In this document: positions 34,720 to 47,445 of the stretch, one piece after another
How the letters are laid out: every line of letters starts with the position of its first letter
Numbering within the stretch: position 1 is the first letter of the stretch
Source: Phialocephala subalpina
Taxonomy: Eukaryota > Ascomycota > Leotiomycetes > Helotiales > Mollisiaceae
NCBI GenBank assembly: GCA_900073065.1
Contig: FJOG01000005.1
Location: forward strand, 1,355,420-1,419,419
Length of the DNA stretch: 64,000 nt
Direction: 5' to 3'
Program-made: the position numbers and the translations under genes
The notes under the pieces: generated by a model
Databases searched by the model: none
Told to the model about the DNA's origin: nothing
Seen by the model: the letters and a program-made list of their open reading frames with translations, nothing else

Positions 34720-35602
34720 TATGACTTAAGATATTTACGATCGTTTGTTGAGAGCTGCGTCGATCGCATCATCAAAGTCGTGATACCTAAATGTCCGCTC
34801 CTGATGCACAATCTGGTAGTCGCTATTCCAGCATGGAGTATAAGACTGTGTCGAAACTCGGTACTTGAATGAGACAGAGTTGGGATCTTATTATTGAAGG
34901 TTGTATGGTTCACAATCTGTCGACGAGATATGAGGCTGAGGCCGCTCCTCTCTTCTTCTAGCTCTTAGAAGATTGGTACCGGGAAGGCTCTAGAAGAGAG
35001 AGACGATCGCCCGCCATTGTAAGCGGAAGGCAGATATGGTGGACTCCAAACTGGTGTTGAGGTTTCTACTCATGTGAGGTTGCAGAGATTGTGGACGTTG
35101 TAAGTTGGAGATCCAGCTGAAAAAGTCGGAAGAGTCCGCATGTTGTAACAGTGGCGCAACGCCTCAGGCGGCTTAGTTTGTACAATCCTCTTCCATTGGT
35201 GATCGAAGCGGTCTCCATGCTTCTGGGCGAATGAAGATGCCTGTTGCAGGCCGAGGTGGAAAAAGAAGGAGCAGCAGATAGATTCTCGAAGACTGCTACT
35301 CGAGGAAGTCACGCCCTTTCATGTGACACTAGGGAGAAAACCCACGAATCCCAACTCATGTCACTTATGGCCAATCGCATGTCTCATCAAAGACAGACAA
35401 TTATCTTGCTCGCCAAATGTCTGATTGACGGCATTTGAAGTAATAGACTTCTTGAAACAGGATACTTGAACAAAAGTATTCATCGCCTCAGCTATGGATA
35501 CGTTGCTGGACAAATAAAGGACTCGTGCGACTTGGATAGTTCTTAGACGACTACAGTATATATCGAGTTTGAATGCAAAGCCTTTTCCTGTCGTGCCATA
35601 GC
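34720..35602. other. Intergenic, 0.9 kb
   Basis: This interval holds the 5' flank of the pseudokinase gene and the 3' flank of the SDR gene. No supported coding frame, RNA or repeat was seen. Confidence 0.5.
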
Positions 35603-36688
35603 TCACAGCTTTGCAGTCCTTAGCTTCGTGCTATCAGTCCTCCTTCCCTCGTCCGCCTGCTCCTCGACAGTCAGGTCTGGAAACTTTGCAGGCATGATGC
35701 GTCTCGGCACCGCCCCTTCAACAACCGAGTATTTCGAGAAGTCCGTAACGCCCTCAACTCTGTGCAGAAAGTCCTCATCAAGGTCCAACAGTCCATTGAC
35801 TTCGGAGACAGGAGCTCGGAGCATGGCGAGTATAGCATCGGAATAAATGGAAGGCTTGCGGAGGTCGCGGACAGAGTCTGGGTCTGTCTTCGTGATTTGG
35901 CCTGTGGCTGCAGATTCAATAGACTATTATTGTCAGTCGAGGAGCACCTGGAGAAGGCGGAGTGCTGCATACCGAAGCAGGCCAGATGCCAGTGACAGCC
36001 ATATCATTCTTCCCTTCCCTCTCCCAGTCCATAGCCAGACCCTTGACAAGGACACTCATTCCCACCTTCCCCATCGCATATGCCGTCTTACCTCTGAAGA
36101 AACGCGAGTATATCGGAGGACAAACAACAATGACTCTTCCCTTCCATCCATTATTCTTGAAATGTGGGAGCGAAGCCTGGATCGTACCATACAATCCCTC
36201 CGGATTGATCCTCTGCATAAGCTGGAACCTCTTCATAGGTGTATTCTCCACCGAAGCCCACCAGATCGCTCCAGAATTGTAGACCACGACATCGAGATGT
36301 CCATATATCTGCCATCGCGTTAGCCTCGCTCGATGTCCCGCAGGAGCACAACCTTCACCGTCTCATCCACAAGCCTCTGCACACTCTCATAGTCCCTCGT
36401 ATCGACTGCAATAGCAGTTGCCTGTCCGCCAGCTTCGCGGATCTCTCGCTCCACGGTACTGATGGTTGATTGAGGGGAGTTTGGATCGGGAGGAAAGGGC
36501 GTCGTCGCGTACGCGTCGCTGGTTGACTTTGCTGATACCACAACTGCTCATTGTTAGCGATTGTCCCATCTCTAGACATCCGCAGACTTACCAGTATATC
36601 CATTCTTCGCCAAATCAATAGCAACCTGTCTCCCAATACCCCTCGAAGCTCCCACCACGAGAGCTACCTGTTGATCCTTGCCTACCAT
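35603..36688 (-). CDS. Short-chain dehydrogenase, HSDL2-like
   Basis: Four exons, 36688-36592, 36543-36353, 36308-35973 and 35923-35603, give 314 residues. All introns are 44-50 bases with GT/AG ends and consistent phase. The N-terminal cofactor loop reads VVGASRGIGRQVAIDLAKNG. After intron 2 comes YGHLDVVVYNSGAIWW, the counterpart of the SDR NNAG region, and YAMGK supplies the catalytic Tyr and Lys. The position usually held by the catalytic Ser lies in VIVVCPPIYS and is not obvious, so activity may differ from the standard type. IWPASSIESAATGQ and the C-terminal extension to about residue 314 fit the long HSDL2-like subgroup, although the SCP2 domain of the animal protein is absent. The substrate is unknown. 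Confidence 0.8.
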
Positions 36689-37072
36689 TTTCGTCGCTTT
36701 TTTTGTTGTTTCTTGCTTCGCTCAAGTATGATCCAATTGATTGTCCTGAAAAACGGACATAACGCAAAGCGTTGACATGCTAGCTATATGCTCGTTGCTG
36801 ACACGGAAAGTATGTTGTTTCGTGATCGTTGTTCGGCCTCATGAAGTTTAGTGATCAGTGCCTCGGCTCTTGGCGATGCCCTGCATTGCCGTCTTACGGA
36901 CTTACCTCACTTCCCATACAGTGTATTTGAGGAGATCTGGGGAATGCGATTGAAATCGTGGGTCTTGTCTCTTGTGTGCGATTAATTTGTAATCTATTGT
37001 TGTCTTTTGTCAAAATCGAGGAGAGCTTCCAGTGAGCTTTGATCAACAGAGACCGACCCCGCGTCAGAAGCT

Positions 37073-38126
37073 ATGGGCGGACATATTGACTGCTATCTTG
37101 ATTGCGGTATGTCTTCATTTCTGATCTATTGCAGTCATTATTATGCTCAAAGGGATATGTGTCTCTTTCAATTCTATACGCTGACTTTCTTAAAGCTTCG
37201 TTTTATGGGACAATTGCTTTCAATTATCTTCTCAAGAACCGGAAGCTCCTAGCAGGTCACGATGTCGACGTCGAGTAAGTCGCACCGCTCTTATCGCCAT
37301 ATACATTCTTACAATCTTATAGATTCCATCCTGTCTTTCTTGGGGGCATAAACGTTGGCAGCGGTATGTCCTTCCCGCCCATTGAATTGACCCTCATCTC
37401 ATATTTCCAGGAAACAAACCTCCATGGAGTCTTCCAGCCAAAGCCAAATATGGCCAATTTGACGGAGATCGAGCAAAGAAGTATCATAATATGGAGAAGA
37501 TATCAGCTCCTGACTTTTTCCCACCTTTGACTCTCTTGGTAAGAACTATCTTGCTCCCATTTACCCCACCTCTCACAGCCTCTCCTCTTTCCACAACCAG
37601 AACTGACAATCCCAGCCACAACGAGCACTATGCTTCATCAAAGCCAACCACCCCAACACCACCTTCGAGAAAACCTGGGCCCGCTTCTTCGACGCAATGT
37701 GGATAGATCACATCAACATCACCGTTCCCGCCGACCTTGCCTCCGTTCTCGCAGGGACCAAGCTCTATAGCGAGCAAGAAGTAGAAGCGATCATGAAAGC
37801 TACGCAAGAGAAAGAATGGAAGGATAAGTTGTTGGCTAATACGCAGAAAGTGCTTGATCAGGGGGCGTTTGGGGCGCCTTGGTTTTGGGTGAGGAATGCG
37901 GAGGGAGTTGAGGAACCCTTTTTTGGGAGTGATAGGTACGTCCTTCTTTACAACATACTGGCTTTACGAGACTCAAGAAGGGAGAATGGAGTCTTCAAGA
38001 AGATGAGATGGAATTATATACTCAAGGTTGACTAAGCATAGGTTTCATTTCATGTGGGAGTTTCTCGGCATCCCGTGGCAAGACATTGCCATCATTCCAA
38101 AAGGAGAAGCGAAGCCGAAGTTGTGA
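37073..38126 (+). CDS. Kappa-class GST / HCCA isomerase, DsbA-like fold
   Basis: Six exons, 37073-37106, 37196-37274, 37323-37363, 37411-37538, 37616-37935 and 38042-38126, give 228 residues. Every junction has GT/AG ends and keeps frame. The product starts MGGHIDCYLDCASFYGTIAF, where family members have a Ser in the position after the first strand that contacts glutathione. It continues VFLGGINVGSGNKPPW and AKAKYGQFDGDRAKKYH, then the conserved end GAFGAPWFWV and FFGSDRFHFMWEFLGIPW. Kappa GSTs and 2-hydroxychromene-2-carboxylate isomerases share this fold, act on glutathione conjugates or aromatic-degradation intermediates, and are mitochondrial or peroxisomal in eukaryotes. The last residues, KPKL, are not a clear peroxisomal signal. 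The first exon is only 34 bases, so the gene is easy to miss. Confidence 0.85.
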
Positions 38127-39024
38127 GAATTTGTTTATGTATCAGCGAAATGCTAATGTACATTGTGTATTTTCATCCGAAGCCCATTCTTTAGCGCGCA
38201 GACTCGATCTTCGGCATTCATTCTGGCCCGGCTCGGCCTCTCGGAAGAACATCTACCAAAGATCATGAATATTCCTCTGCTTCTGTTCTCTTCCTCCTTG
38301 TGAAAGCAGTCATTTTTGGCACGGAAGAAGTCTCTTCCGGCTCTTGCATAAACTCTCTTTTCTTTCTTTCATTTGTTGTTCTGTCTCTCCATCGTCCACG
38401 ACTCCAGTGACGTCGACACCGCCGAGCCGGCACCAATCCCCCCCTAAATCCTCGTCTACGACATTTAAAGTTCGCGCACAACACTATGCCTCACTATCTC
38501 CTACTCGGCCGACACTAAAATACTCTATTCACAGCGCCTCGCAGCGAACCGCCGCTCTAGAAAACCCCTAGAAACGCCTCTGGTTCCCCGTGACACCGAG
38601 GCATCGTGCAATACCCGAGTTTGTTGATATTTTTGTTTCTTAGCTTCCGCATTGGCGTCTTTGGGTATGCTTGTTACATCATCAGAGTTCGAGAACATCG
38701 ACATGGCGAGTTGTTGTGCTGTCTCCCTTGTTAAGAGGAGGTTGTCCGCGTCATTTTCTTTTTGCTGCCGTTGTCTTGTTTGTCTGTTTGCTCGACGTCA
38801 AAAGTCTTGCGTTGACTTGGAATTTTCATCGCATTTTGTCTGCTACGAGAGGCTGGTTGTTGATATTGCAATTGCAATTCCAACCTCGTTCCAGTTCAAG
38901 CCCCTCAGCATCAAACAATTCTCCTTAAGCCTCATTTCCGTCCAAACTTCTCCCCCTCCTCACGACAATCCCAAATCCAGACTCCTTCGAAACCAGAATC
39001 ACCATAACCTCGTCCAACCACCAA

Positions 39025-40716
39025 ATGTTCGACCTCGCACCCCACCCCTCCGCCCCCATAAAACGCACCCGCACATCCGCAAACATCCAACTCGGCCCAG
39101 ATCGATGCCTACCACCACCCTTACAAGAAGAAAAGAATGCATACCTCGTCGAGCTCACCGGCCCCTCCGACCCCGCAAACGCCAAATCCTGGACCCTCCC
39201 CAGAAAAATGCGCTCCGCCATCGTCCTCGGTTTCGACACCCTCGTCGCCTCCTGGGGATCCTCCGTCTACAGTTCCGCCGTCACTCCAGTCAGCATGGAA
39301 TTTAGCGTCTCATCGGTTGTAGCAATCCTCGGCCTCACACTCTATATCTGCGGATTCGCAACCGGACCATTAGCATTCGCTCCCTTATCCGAACTCTACG
39401 GAAGGAAACTACCTATCGTGGTAGCTTGTTTTGTGTTCACCTGCTTCATGTTCGCAGCCGCTACAGCGAAGGACTTCCAGACCCTCATGCTCTGCCGATT
39501 CTTCGCTGGAGTCTTCGCTTCTTGTCCCTTGGCTGTTGTAGGCGGTGCATTCAGCGACCTATTCGGGAACGAGACGAGAGGAATCGCAATCGCCTTCTTC
39601 TCAGCTCTCGTATTCATCGGACCGTTCATCTCTCCTATTGTAGGAGCCTTCATCACGGAGTCTTATTTGGGATGGAGGTGGACTGAATACATTACTGGTA
39701 TCATGGGAGCTTTGGCGCTGGTTCTTGATGTTTTGTTTCTTGAGGAAACGTACCTGAAGACTATTTTGCAGAAGAGAGCCGGGAGTATTAGGAAAGAGAC
39801 GGGGAATTTTGCGATTCATCACGAATCCGAAGAAGAAGTCATCGATTTTCAGGATTTGGTGCATAAGCATCTACTCCTTCCCCTCAAACTCCTATTCCGA
39901 GAGCCGATCGTTTTCCTCATCACGATATACACGGCATTCATCTATGGGATATTGTATCTGTTTCTGGAGGCATACCCAATCGTCTTTGCCGAATACAGAG
40001 GAATCAACGAATCGGTCGCCACACTTCCATACATCGGCCTCATTCTCGGCGTACTCATTGGCTGCGGCATAGTCATTGCATTCGAACCCCGATACAACCG
40101 CAAACTAAAAGAGAATAACGGCCTTCCAGTCCCAGAGCAGAGACTCCTACCCATGATGTTAGGCGCAATATTATTTCCAATTGGCTTGTTTTGGTTTGCT
40201 TGGACGGGAAACTACCCTTCAATCCATTGGATTGTACCCACACTCTCTGGTCTTTTGACTGGAGCTGGGATAATGACAAGTAAGCCCCCCCCCCCTTCCC
40301 CTCACCCTCAAACAACCAAGACCCCATCACTAATTCTGCGAACAGTATTCCTCCAAGCCCTAAACTACCTAATAGACGCTTACCTAATGGTCGCCGCCTC
40401 CTCCATCGCAGCAAACACATTCCTCCGCTCCTTCTTCGGAGCAGGCTTTCCCCTCTTCGCAACACAAATGTTTCACAACCTCGGCGTCGATTGGGCTGGT
40501 TCACTCCTCGGCTTCCTAGCCGTCGCCTTCCTTCCCATACCGTTTTTGTTTTATGCCTTCGGAGAACGATTGCGGAAAGGGAGTAAATATGCTCCTACTG
40601 ACCTTGGCAAGAATAAGAAGAGTGATGATGAGGAGAGCGGGAGTGGTAATGATGTTAGTGGTGGTGGTGAGGGTGACAGTGAGGGAAAGGAGGAGACGGT
40701 TGGGGATGGAAATTGA
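39025..40716 (+). CDS. MFS multidrug transporter, DHA1 family
   Basis: Exons 39025-40279 and 40346-40716 give 541 residues. The intron (GTAAGCC...GAACAG, 66 bases) lies between GLLTGAGIMT and FLQALNYLIDAY. It is a multiple of three without a stop, so retention would still give an open 563-residue product. Twelve hydrophobic segments are visible. The N-terminal part shows WTLPRKMRSAIVLGFDTLVA and the DHA1 motif GPLAFAPLSELYGRKLP. FSDLFGNETRGIAIA and VGAFITESYLGWRWTEYITG are typical of fungal drug:H+ and polyamine exporters. The C-terminal tail is acidic and Gly/Ser-rich. Export of toxic compounds or metabolites across the plasma membrane is the family role; the substrate is unknown. The 5' flank to the GST gene (about 0.9 kb) shows no other gene. 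Confidence 0.88.
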   Translation: MFDLAPHPSAPIKRTRTSANIQLGPDRCLPPPLQEEKNAYLVELTGPSDPANAKSWTLPRKMRSAIVLGFDTLVASWGSSVYSSAVTPVSMEFSVSSVVAILGLTLYICGFATGPLAFAPLSELYGRKLPIVVACFVFTCFMFAAATAKDFQTLMLCRFFAGVFASCPLAVVGGAFSDLFGNETRGIAIAFFSALVFIGPFISPIVGAFITESYLGWRWTEYITGIMGALALVLDVLFLEETYLKTILQKRAGSIRKETGNFAIHHESEEEVIDFQDLVHKHLLLPLKLLFREPIVFLITIYTAFIYGILYLFLEAYPIVFAEYRGINESVATLPYIGLILGVLIGCGIVIAFEPRYNRKLKENNGLPVPEQRLLPMMLGAILFPIGLFWFAWTGNYPSIHWIVPTLSGLLTGAGIMTSKPPPPSPHPQTTKTPSLILRTVFLQALNYLIDAYLMVAASSIAANTFLRSFFGAGFPLFATQMFHNLGVDWAGSLLGFLAVAFLPIPFLFYAFGERLRKGSKYAPTDLGKNKKSDDEESGSGNDVSGGGEGDSEGKEETVGDGN

Positions 40717-41420
40717 AGGGGAGGAAGGCGTGATGGGTGATGAGAGACGATGGAGAAGAGCGAGTTCGGTTTTTGCTCGCATAGCGTGCTGGAGTTGTGA
40801 AATTTGCATGAAAAGAAATTTAGACGGCTGCGAGGGTTTGCCTGGTTCTTGTATATACTACCTGTAATGAATGAGCATAAAGTAATGCCTGCAACGTGTC
40901 GTGGGCTAGCTGCGAGTGGCACTCACCGTAGAAACCCTCTCCTGCTAGTTCTGAAGTCTTCACCTCTGCGAGGCTGAAGGAATGGAGATCAAATATTTTC
41001 CGTGTATTTTTGTACTATGTTTATATCTTCATAACAGAAGATCTCCCCAATCATCGATGGTATCGCAAGCATCCCGAAAATAGATCGTCTCTTTCTGTAC
41101 CATATCCCGATGTGTTCGAAGTTCCTCCTCAATGTCCAAGCTGGTCACCGAGGTCAGCATGTCTAAGTTGAAGCAAAGCATCTGCCTCTAAGATGTGCAA
41201 GAAATACGGAGCGAAACATCAAAGGCCATAGTTTAACGGGACATTCGCGACCTTCGATGTGTCCTAAATGTTCCTAGACATTGAAAGTCACGTTTTGAGT
41301 CGAAGTGCTCGATATCCCGATCGTCTAGGACATTCGATCACCTTTACTGCACCTAGCAGTGTTCAACTTTTCCACAGGCTCTCTTGATAAGTTTCCTCCC
41401 TCTTCTCCTAACAGAGATTC
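40717..41420. other. Intergenic, 0.7 kb, convergent genes
   Basis: This is shared 3' flank between the DHA1 transporter and the hybrid histidine kinase. No coding frame or repeat with support was seen. Confidence 0.5.
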
Positions 41421-44400
41421 TCAGACAGGAGCTTTCTCCTCGCTCATTTTCTCGAGCATCTCTCCAATCTTGACGAAAGATATCGGTTTTGTCAGGAAGT
41501 CATCAAATCCACTTTCCTCCGCCTCATCCCGATCTCTCCGACTCGCGAGCCCCGTCAAGGCCACAATGAACGACCGGTCCTTGTCCTTCAAGTCTCGTTG
41601 AACAGGGTCATTCTTCTCGTCCAAGAGGCTTTCTTCCGAACTCCCAGGTTCCAACACGTTCCTCTCAGTATGCATTGTTCGCCGCGAAAGCTTTCTCTCA
41701 ATATTCCGAATCGCTCTCGTAGCTTCAAAGCCATTCATATTCGGCATCGAGATATCCATGAAAATAATATCAAACTTCTTCGCTGGCCCAGCTTCCTTGA
41801 CAGCAGCTACTGCTTCCAACCCATGCCGTGCAGTGACAATCGTATCAGACTTTCGCTTCGCCAGATAGCGTTGAAGGAGTTGGAGGTTCAGTGCATTGTC
41901 GTCCACGGCCAGGATGCGCAAAGACTTTGACGTATTAGTAGAAGCCACTGCTGGTTTCTTGAGTTTCGGAAGCTGAAGGCGGCCGAACGAGGATGGTGGA
42001 GGCATTGATGTCGACGGAGGCTGGTTCTCTACAGTTGTTGGTGACTGTGAGGTTAGTTGTGGTAGCGCATTGGTGATTGCGTCAACTTGAACGCTCTCCC
42101 TTTGGTATGACATTGTAGGTAGGATGACGTCGCTCTCCTCCTTCCTCTCCTGGGAATCCAGAGATGCTGGCGTATTCGAAAGTGTTGTTTGTGGTGTGAA
42201 GCCGTAATCTGTCAATATGATTCCATTCATTATGATCCTTTCTTCTGGCGACCCAAGAGGAGTTTGCGTTGCTCGGTCGGCGTGGAATGGGTTCGTCTCA
42301 TTTGTCGGTAATGACAAATCCTGGTCCATCAAAGCCATAAGACAACGAGCGAGCCTGAACGGCCCCAAAGGTGGACATATGTGGCCGACAGCGTAGTCAC
42401 GATACGTGCCAATATGTTTGGCTGAACATGACATGTCATCATGAACGACGAGAATTCGTGAACTTGTCTCATAGCCTCCCTCGTTTTCGTGATCGGTGAT
42501 CATCAAGTCTGCTGAGCCTTTGATTACCGTGAACCCAAACCAGTCCACACAGTATTTTTCTATGCAAGACCAAGTGATGTCTTTCGGTCGAGAATCTTTG
42601 GCGTTGACTCGTGACAAACATATGGATTTTCCAGTTGCTCGAGCTTGGAGTCGTGCGATGCAGTTCTGAGCATCTAGCAGAATGTCATTCGTGCTGCCCG
42701 GCTCATTGTGGTCGCGTTCCGGTGCCTCAACCTTCTCGACAGGTATGATGACTTCAACTTCAGTTCCCTTCCCAATTTGACTGCGGATGGAAATTTGACC
42801 TCCAAGTTGATTTACGATACTCCAGCTATAAAGAATTAGTACTCATCATTACCCTGGACTCATAATGCTTACACAATTGACAATCCTAGCCCAACACCTG
42901 GAGCAAAACTATCCTCCTGGGCAAAGGGATGATACAGTTTGCGCTCCATGTACTCGGTGGACATGCCACGACCCGAATCCCTGATCTTTAGATATAGCAC
43001 ATTGCCGAATGAGCCGTTGGGGTGAGATCGGGCGCCTTCCTGGATCCTCATCTGAACCGAGATGTAACCGGATTCTGTATACTTTTGGGCGTTGCCAAAA
43101 ATGTTCATCACCACTCGCCTCAAAGCTCCTTCAAGAGGCGTCAGCATGCAGCCGACGGAGTGGAAAAATAAACATACCTGCTTGGATGTTGTAATACCAA
43201 TCTCTTCTCTCAATATCAAGGATTATATCTAGCGTCGCTCGACGATTTCGAGGAGCGTGTGCCGCCGCCGACCGAAATTCTCTTGAGATGGCCGAAGTAG
43301 GATCATCTGTCCCACGAAACTCGCGGGCAGCGATCATGCCATTGATGATATCTTCGCATAGGAGAGCTAGATTCGTCACTTGGATGAGCTCATTTATGAT
43401 TGTTCCTGGCGTGCCTCCGTTAGTCTTAGAGTCCCTCAGCCTGAATGGGCACTCACCCTTTTCGTTACCCGTCTTCTCGAAGGAATTGATTTTGCTGTAG
43501 TCGAGAACATGATTGATGGTGTCCTGAATTAAGCGTTAACCACTGCAAACGGAGGGAACTTATATCTTACCAGGAGTGTACCACTACAATTCGTTATAGT
43601 GGAAATGAATTCCATCTGCGATGCGTCAAGTTCCGATTCGCGAAGCAACTCGGCGCTGGCTAGAATCCCGTGAAGAGGACTTCGGAACTCATCTAGAAAG
43701 GGTCAGAATGTCCATAGAGTCGAGGGACTTCTTGCTTACGAGATATGCTACTGATGAAATCAGACTTCATCTTGTTTGATGTGATGGCATCGAGGCGACT
43801 GATCTCAACCATGACAGAATTTGTAAAGGCGGACAGATATGCAACCTCGGATTCGACGGTGAAAACAGGGACAGCAGATCGACTCCATACAAAACATCCA
43901 GAATACCATCGATCTGCGTCTTTTCGTTAATTGGTGAAGATTCATGAGGCACGGCTGTCTTACCTCCACCAGCATCCCAAAGGGGGAGAAAGATGATTTG
44001 CCTGGCTTGGTGAAAAATTCGAGAGAGAAAAGTGGCTTCTGCCTTTTGATGTGTAAGGTCAATGGACAGAGCTGATTTTCTTCTGCCTGATGGGCTGATG
44101 GCTGCTGTCTGCTGTAGTTCGTTCTGTTGCTCGAGAGAGGAGAAGTAGCCCTCTTCGTCGGTGTACCAAACATTACCCTTTGGATAGGTGTTAATTAACG
44201 ATTGAAGGGTCTTCGCGTCAAGGACGTTTGCGTCTGGATCCCAGGTTGCGATTTTAGCAGCTGACATCGCCAGCACCTTGGCAGCTCTGTGTTCGTCGCT
44301 AAAGCTTCGTGTAGACTCCTGAGAGACTTGTCGACCGTTGTTATCTTCCTCGGGATTTAGAGTAGGCCTAAGACTACTCTCATGGGATTTTTGCCTTCGC

Positions 44401-45770
44401 TTTTCTTCACGCTTCACCACCTCGACATGAGAACCAATGTCTGTTGTGCTATCGAGATACGCTTCAGTGTTGCCAGTTTCAGAGTAGCCTTTTGCAGTAT
44501 CGAGGAAGACAACTCCTCCAACTGACAATTCCAGAGACTCCCGAAGAATGTCTGCAGCTTGATCAAGCGCGTAGCGAATCTTGTCAAGCACCGATTCCTT
44601 TGCAATCGCACTGGAGCTGGTGGGTTCCGAGGCAGCAGTCCCATTTGAGGTAGGATTGTCGTTGTCGATCGATTCGCTCTGATCAGTCTGCGATACATCT
44701 CCACTGATTTCAACAGCCTCTTCATTCGAGGTATGTTGTGCTGTGCGTTCGAGGAATCTTGCAATTCCTTTGCTCATCAGAGCAACTCGACGCCGTTCTG
44801 CAGCTTCTCGTTTTGTCTCGAGATGCTTCATCACATTCGTAGCTTGTTGATGCAGAACTTCTCGTGTCAGTGAGAGCACGCAATAGACGGAGGAGAATAC
44901 TGACACTTTCTTTGCTTCAATGTCATGCCATCTCGTGGCTTATCATCGAAGAGAAAGAGTGAGCCGATGTTGACGCCACGATTAGTCGTGATGGGTGCCC
45001 CGGCATAGAATCGATATGAGACGATGGTCCCATCAACGACTGGAAGGGAGGCAAATCTATCATCCTTGCTCAGGTCATTGACAATAAAGCACGGATACTC
45101 GTCCTTTGCAGGATCAAGAGCCAATGTGTTCTAGATTCCCAGGTTAGATATGTCTAGAGGAAGAGGGTAATTGCGAAGACCTACCTCACATAGCCCGCCA
45201 GGTGTAGGAACGGTAGAGCAGCCAAACCACTCATCACTCGTGATCACATCAACATCCGGAGAATCGTAAGCTGCTGAGCTTATTCGAATAGCTCCAGCCA
45301 GAAAGTACTGCGTGCCTATGGACTTTTGAGATTCGTTTCTCAGAATATCTCGACAATGCACGTACCTCGGTCTACCAAGCTGTATTTCTTTAGCAACCAA
45401 TGCGTCGTGAATGAGGACTCAAAATACGTACCTAACCACGGCATGAACGCCCTTAAGACGCCACTGTCAAGATTTCGAAGTTAGTTCACTGTTCTTGGAA
45501 ATTTGGGGGTGCAGCTGCAAGTCTTAGAAGTGCGTTTGCAGCACATTCGGAGTGCATATAGAGTATTGCATTCCTGAGACGGCACGAAAGAGAGAATATT
45601 CCTCCCACAAATTGACACTTACTACAAGCGTCTCAGCGTATGCATCCAAAGCTCCATCACTGTTTAGACTGTCGTTAAAATCTTCTTCGACCGTGGTGTT
45701 GGAAGCATGATGAGGGGCGAAAAATCTTGAGCCGACATGTCAGCTGCAGCTCGATCACGGGCAGGAGCCA
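41421..45770 (-). CDS. GAF-domain hybrid histidine kinase
   Basis: This is a multi-exon gene read leftward. Recognised parts, N to C: a GAF-like sensor at about 45680-44880 with GTQYFLAGAIRISS, then DEWFGCSTVPTPGGLCE, VNDLSKDDRFASLP and YRFYAGAPITTNRGVNIGSL; a linker with RFLERTAQHT and long Ser/Glu-rich stretches; WYSGCFVWSRSAVPVFTVES; a HisKA domain with the phosphorylated His in SISHEFRSPLHGI (near 43700, split by an intron); a HATPase with N box NIFGNAQKYT, G1 DSGRGM and G2 GVGLGLSIV; and a receiver with VDDN, phospho-acceptor Asp in FMDISMP, Thr in VALTG and Lys in FLTKP. All catalytic residues are present. No membrane segment is seen, so a cytosolic sensor feeding a phosphorelay is likely. 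The exact start and the first junctions (45770-45380) are uncertain. Confidence 0.85.
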
Positions 45771-47445
45771 TCGTCAAAGATGCCCAAAGCGGATGAATGC
45801 GTTCCAACTTCCAACCAGTCGGGACAAAACCTACTTCCTCAATTCCAACCCTCGTTGACTTTCGATCATGCTTCTGCTTGGCCCCTCTCCGTTCGTACCG
45901 ATGTTAATTTTCATCGTGGCCTGGCACAACCCGCCACACGAAGCTGCCATGGATGGCGTTTCAGTCGCACCGCGTTTGCATTGCAATTGTTGAAGATGGG
46001 AATTGGAAAGAGGCGTGGTCATCTTGTTTTATTCGGCCAGAGGTGGTACAGTAAACCCGCTTCTGGCTGCGATAGGGGACCCTTGTTGTGAGGCCCAACC
46101 GCAGGATGGAGATCTTGAACAAACAGTCGCGTTAGACTAGGCTAGCCTCCTGCCGTGATACATAAGTCGGCATCATTAATAGACATGCTTCTTGTGACCA
46201 AGGCTAGCCTTAGGCGTAGGGCTCAGCACCGACAAGTGGCTTAGTTTGGGGTCCTCAAGAAATCCCGGAGGGTGTTCATATCATATCTTGAAAGCCACAA
46301 CAGCTGTCACAGCGTCTTAGAGCCAAAGATTTCCAACACCCGAAATTAAAAGAAGGGTCTAGTCCTATCAATCTTCAACTGAATCAGTTTCTTTTTCTTT
46401 CATGAATCGGGAAGGATAAAGATCAGATAAGAATCCCTTCTTGGCTCCACAGTTTGCTGGTTCGACTTGTCTTCCAGTGATTTCAACGGGTGCACGATGT
46501 GACTTCGTCGGTGGCACGGATATTCAGAAATGGACAGTCCCGAGAGCCTTAAATTCAGCAGCGGAGTTTGAGGGGATTCGAGGTGTACGAATTTAGAGCT
46601 CCATGATTGGTTCATCCATCTGACCATCTGAGCGCACCCTCGGCATCTTCCCGAAGTCGAGAGAGCGTGCATACTCACTCGACTTTCATCCCCAATGTCA
46701 GTTTCCAAAGTAATTGTTTCTTCCTCAAAGAAGGACCCGCGCATGGCGCCAAACGAGTCATGGTTACACAAGCCTCACTTGAGCGCGGCAGCCTTCAAGC
46801 CTTTGTCACACAATGGGCTTGTTCTTGACGAATGATTCTGTATCGCGACTTTCTTTTGGCGTGTTTGCACACGGCAAGAGTTGCGACGAGATCGAAGACA
46901 TGCATCGACATCGAAACATGCCTGACATCGACAACAAAAGAACCTAACTCCGCCGAGTACGCAGACCTGTGATCTATATTTTGCAGGAAGGCTTTATGAT
47001 CAATAGGAAAAGACAAACAACATCATCGTTCACCTACATCAATCTCTTTCAATAGGACAAGATAGCATCTTACTCTCCGCCCCAGCTATTCCCGACTCCT
47101 TACATAGCTGCCATCTTTGTACCACCAGGTCAGTCAAAACATCTAGGGACCATTCGGCCGACATCAAGAGCTCCTTCCAATGGGATTATCGAAAGCCCAT
47201 CGTGACAAGAATAGCCGGGATGTTGTGCGTGTATTCCGAGTAGTCTGTTCAAGGCACCAGTTGCTGCATAGTTGCGCAAACAGCTCCCATCAACACTCCA
47301 TCTTCCATATGTCCTGGCAGATCTGTATCTTTATCGGAGCATATAGGTCTCGAAAATAAATGCTCGGATCATTCGCAGACCTCGTCTTGATGCTCAAATG
47401 TTTTGTAATTCCCCATATGTACAATATCCCTTCAATATCTCATGT
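45771..47445. other. Gene-poor, 1.7 kb
   Basis: The stretch contains the 5' flank of the hybrid histidine kinase and the 3' flank of the complex I subunit gene. Frames up to about 120 codons occur, but none has a domain or a reasonable start and splice pattern. Confidence 0.5.

Noticed and set aside
35916..36287. Open frame through the last intron of the SDR gene as the true C-terminus
   Set aside because: Splicing at 35972-35924 restores the long C-terminus typical of HSDL2-like proteins, while the unspliced end is unrelated.
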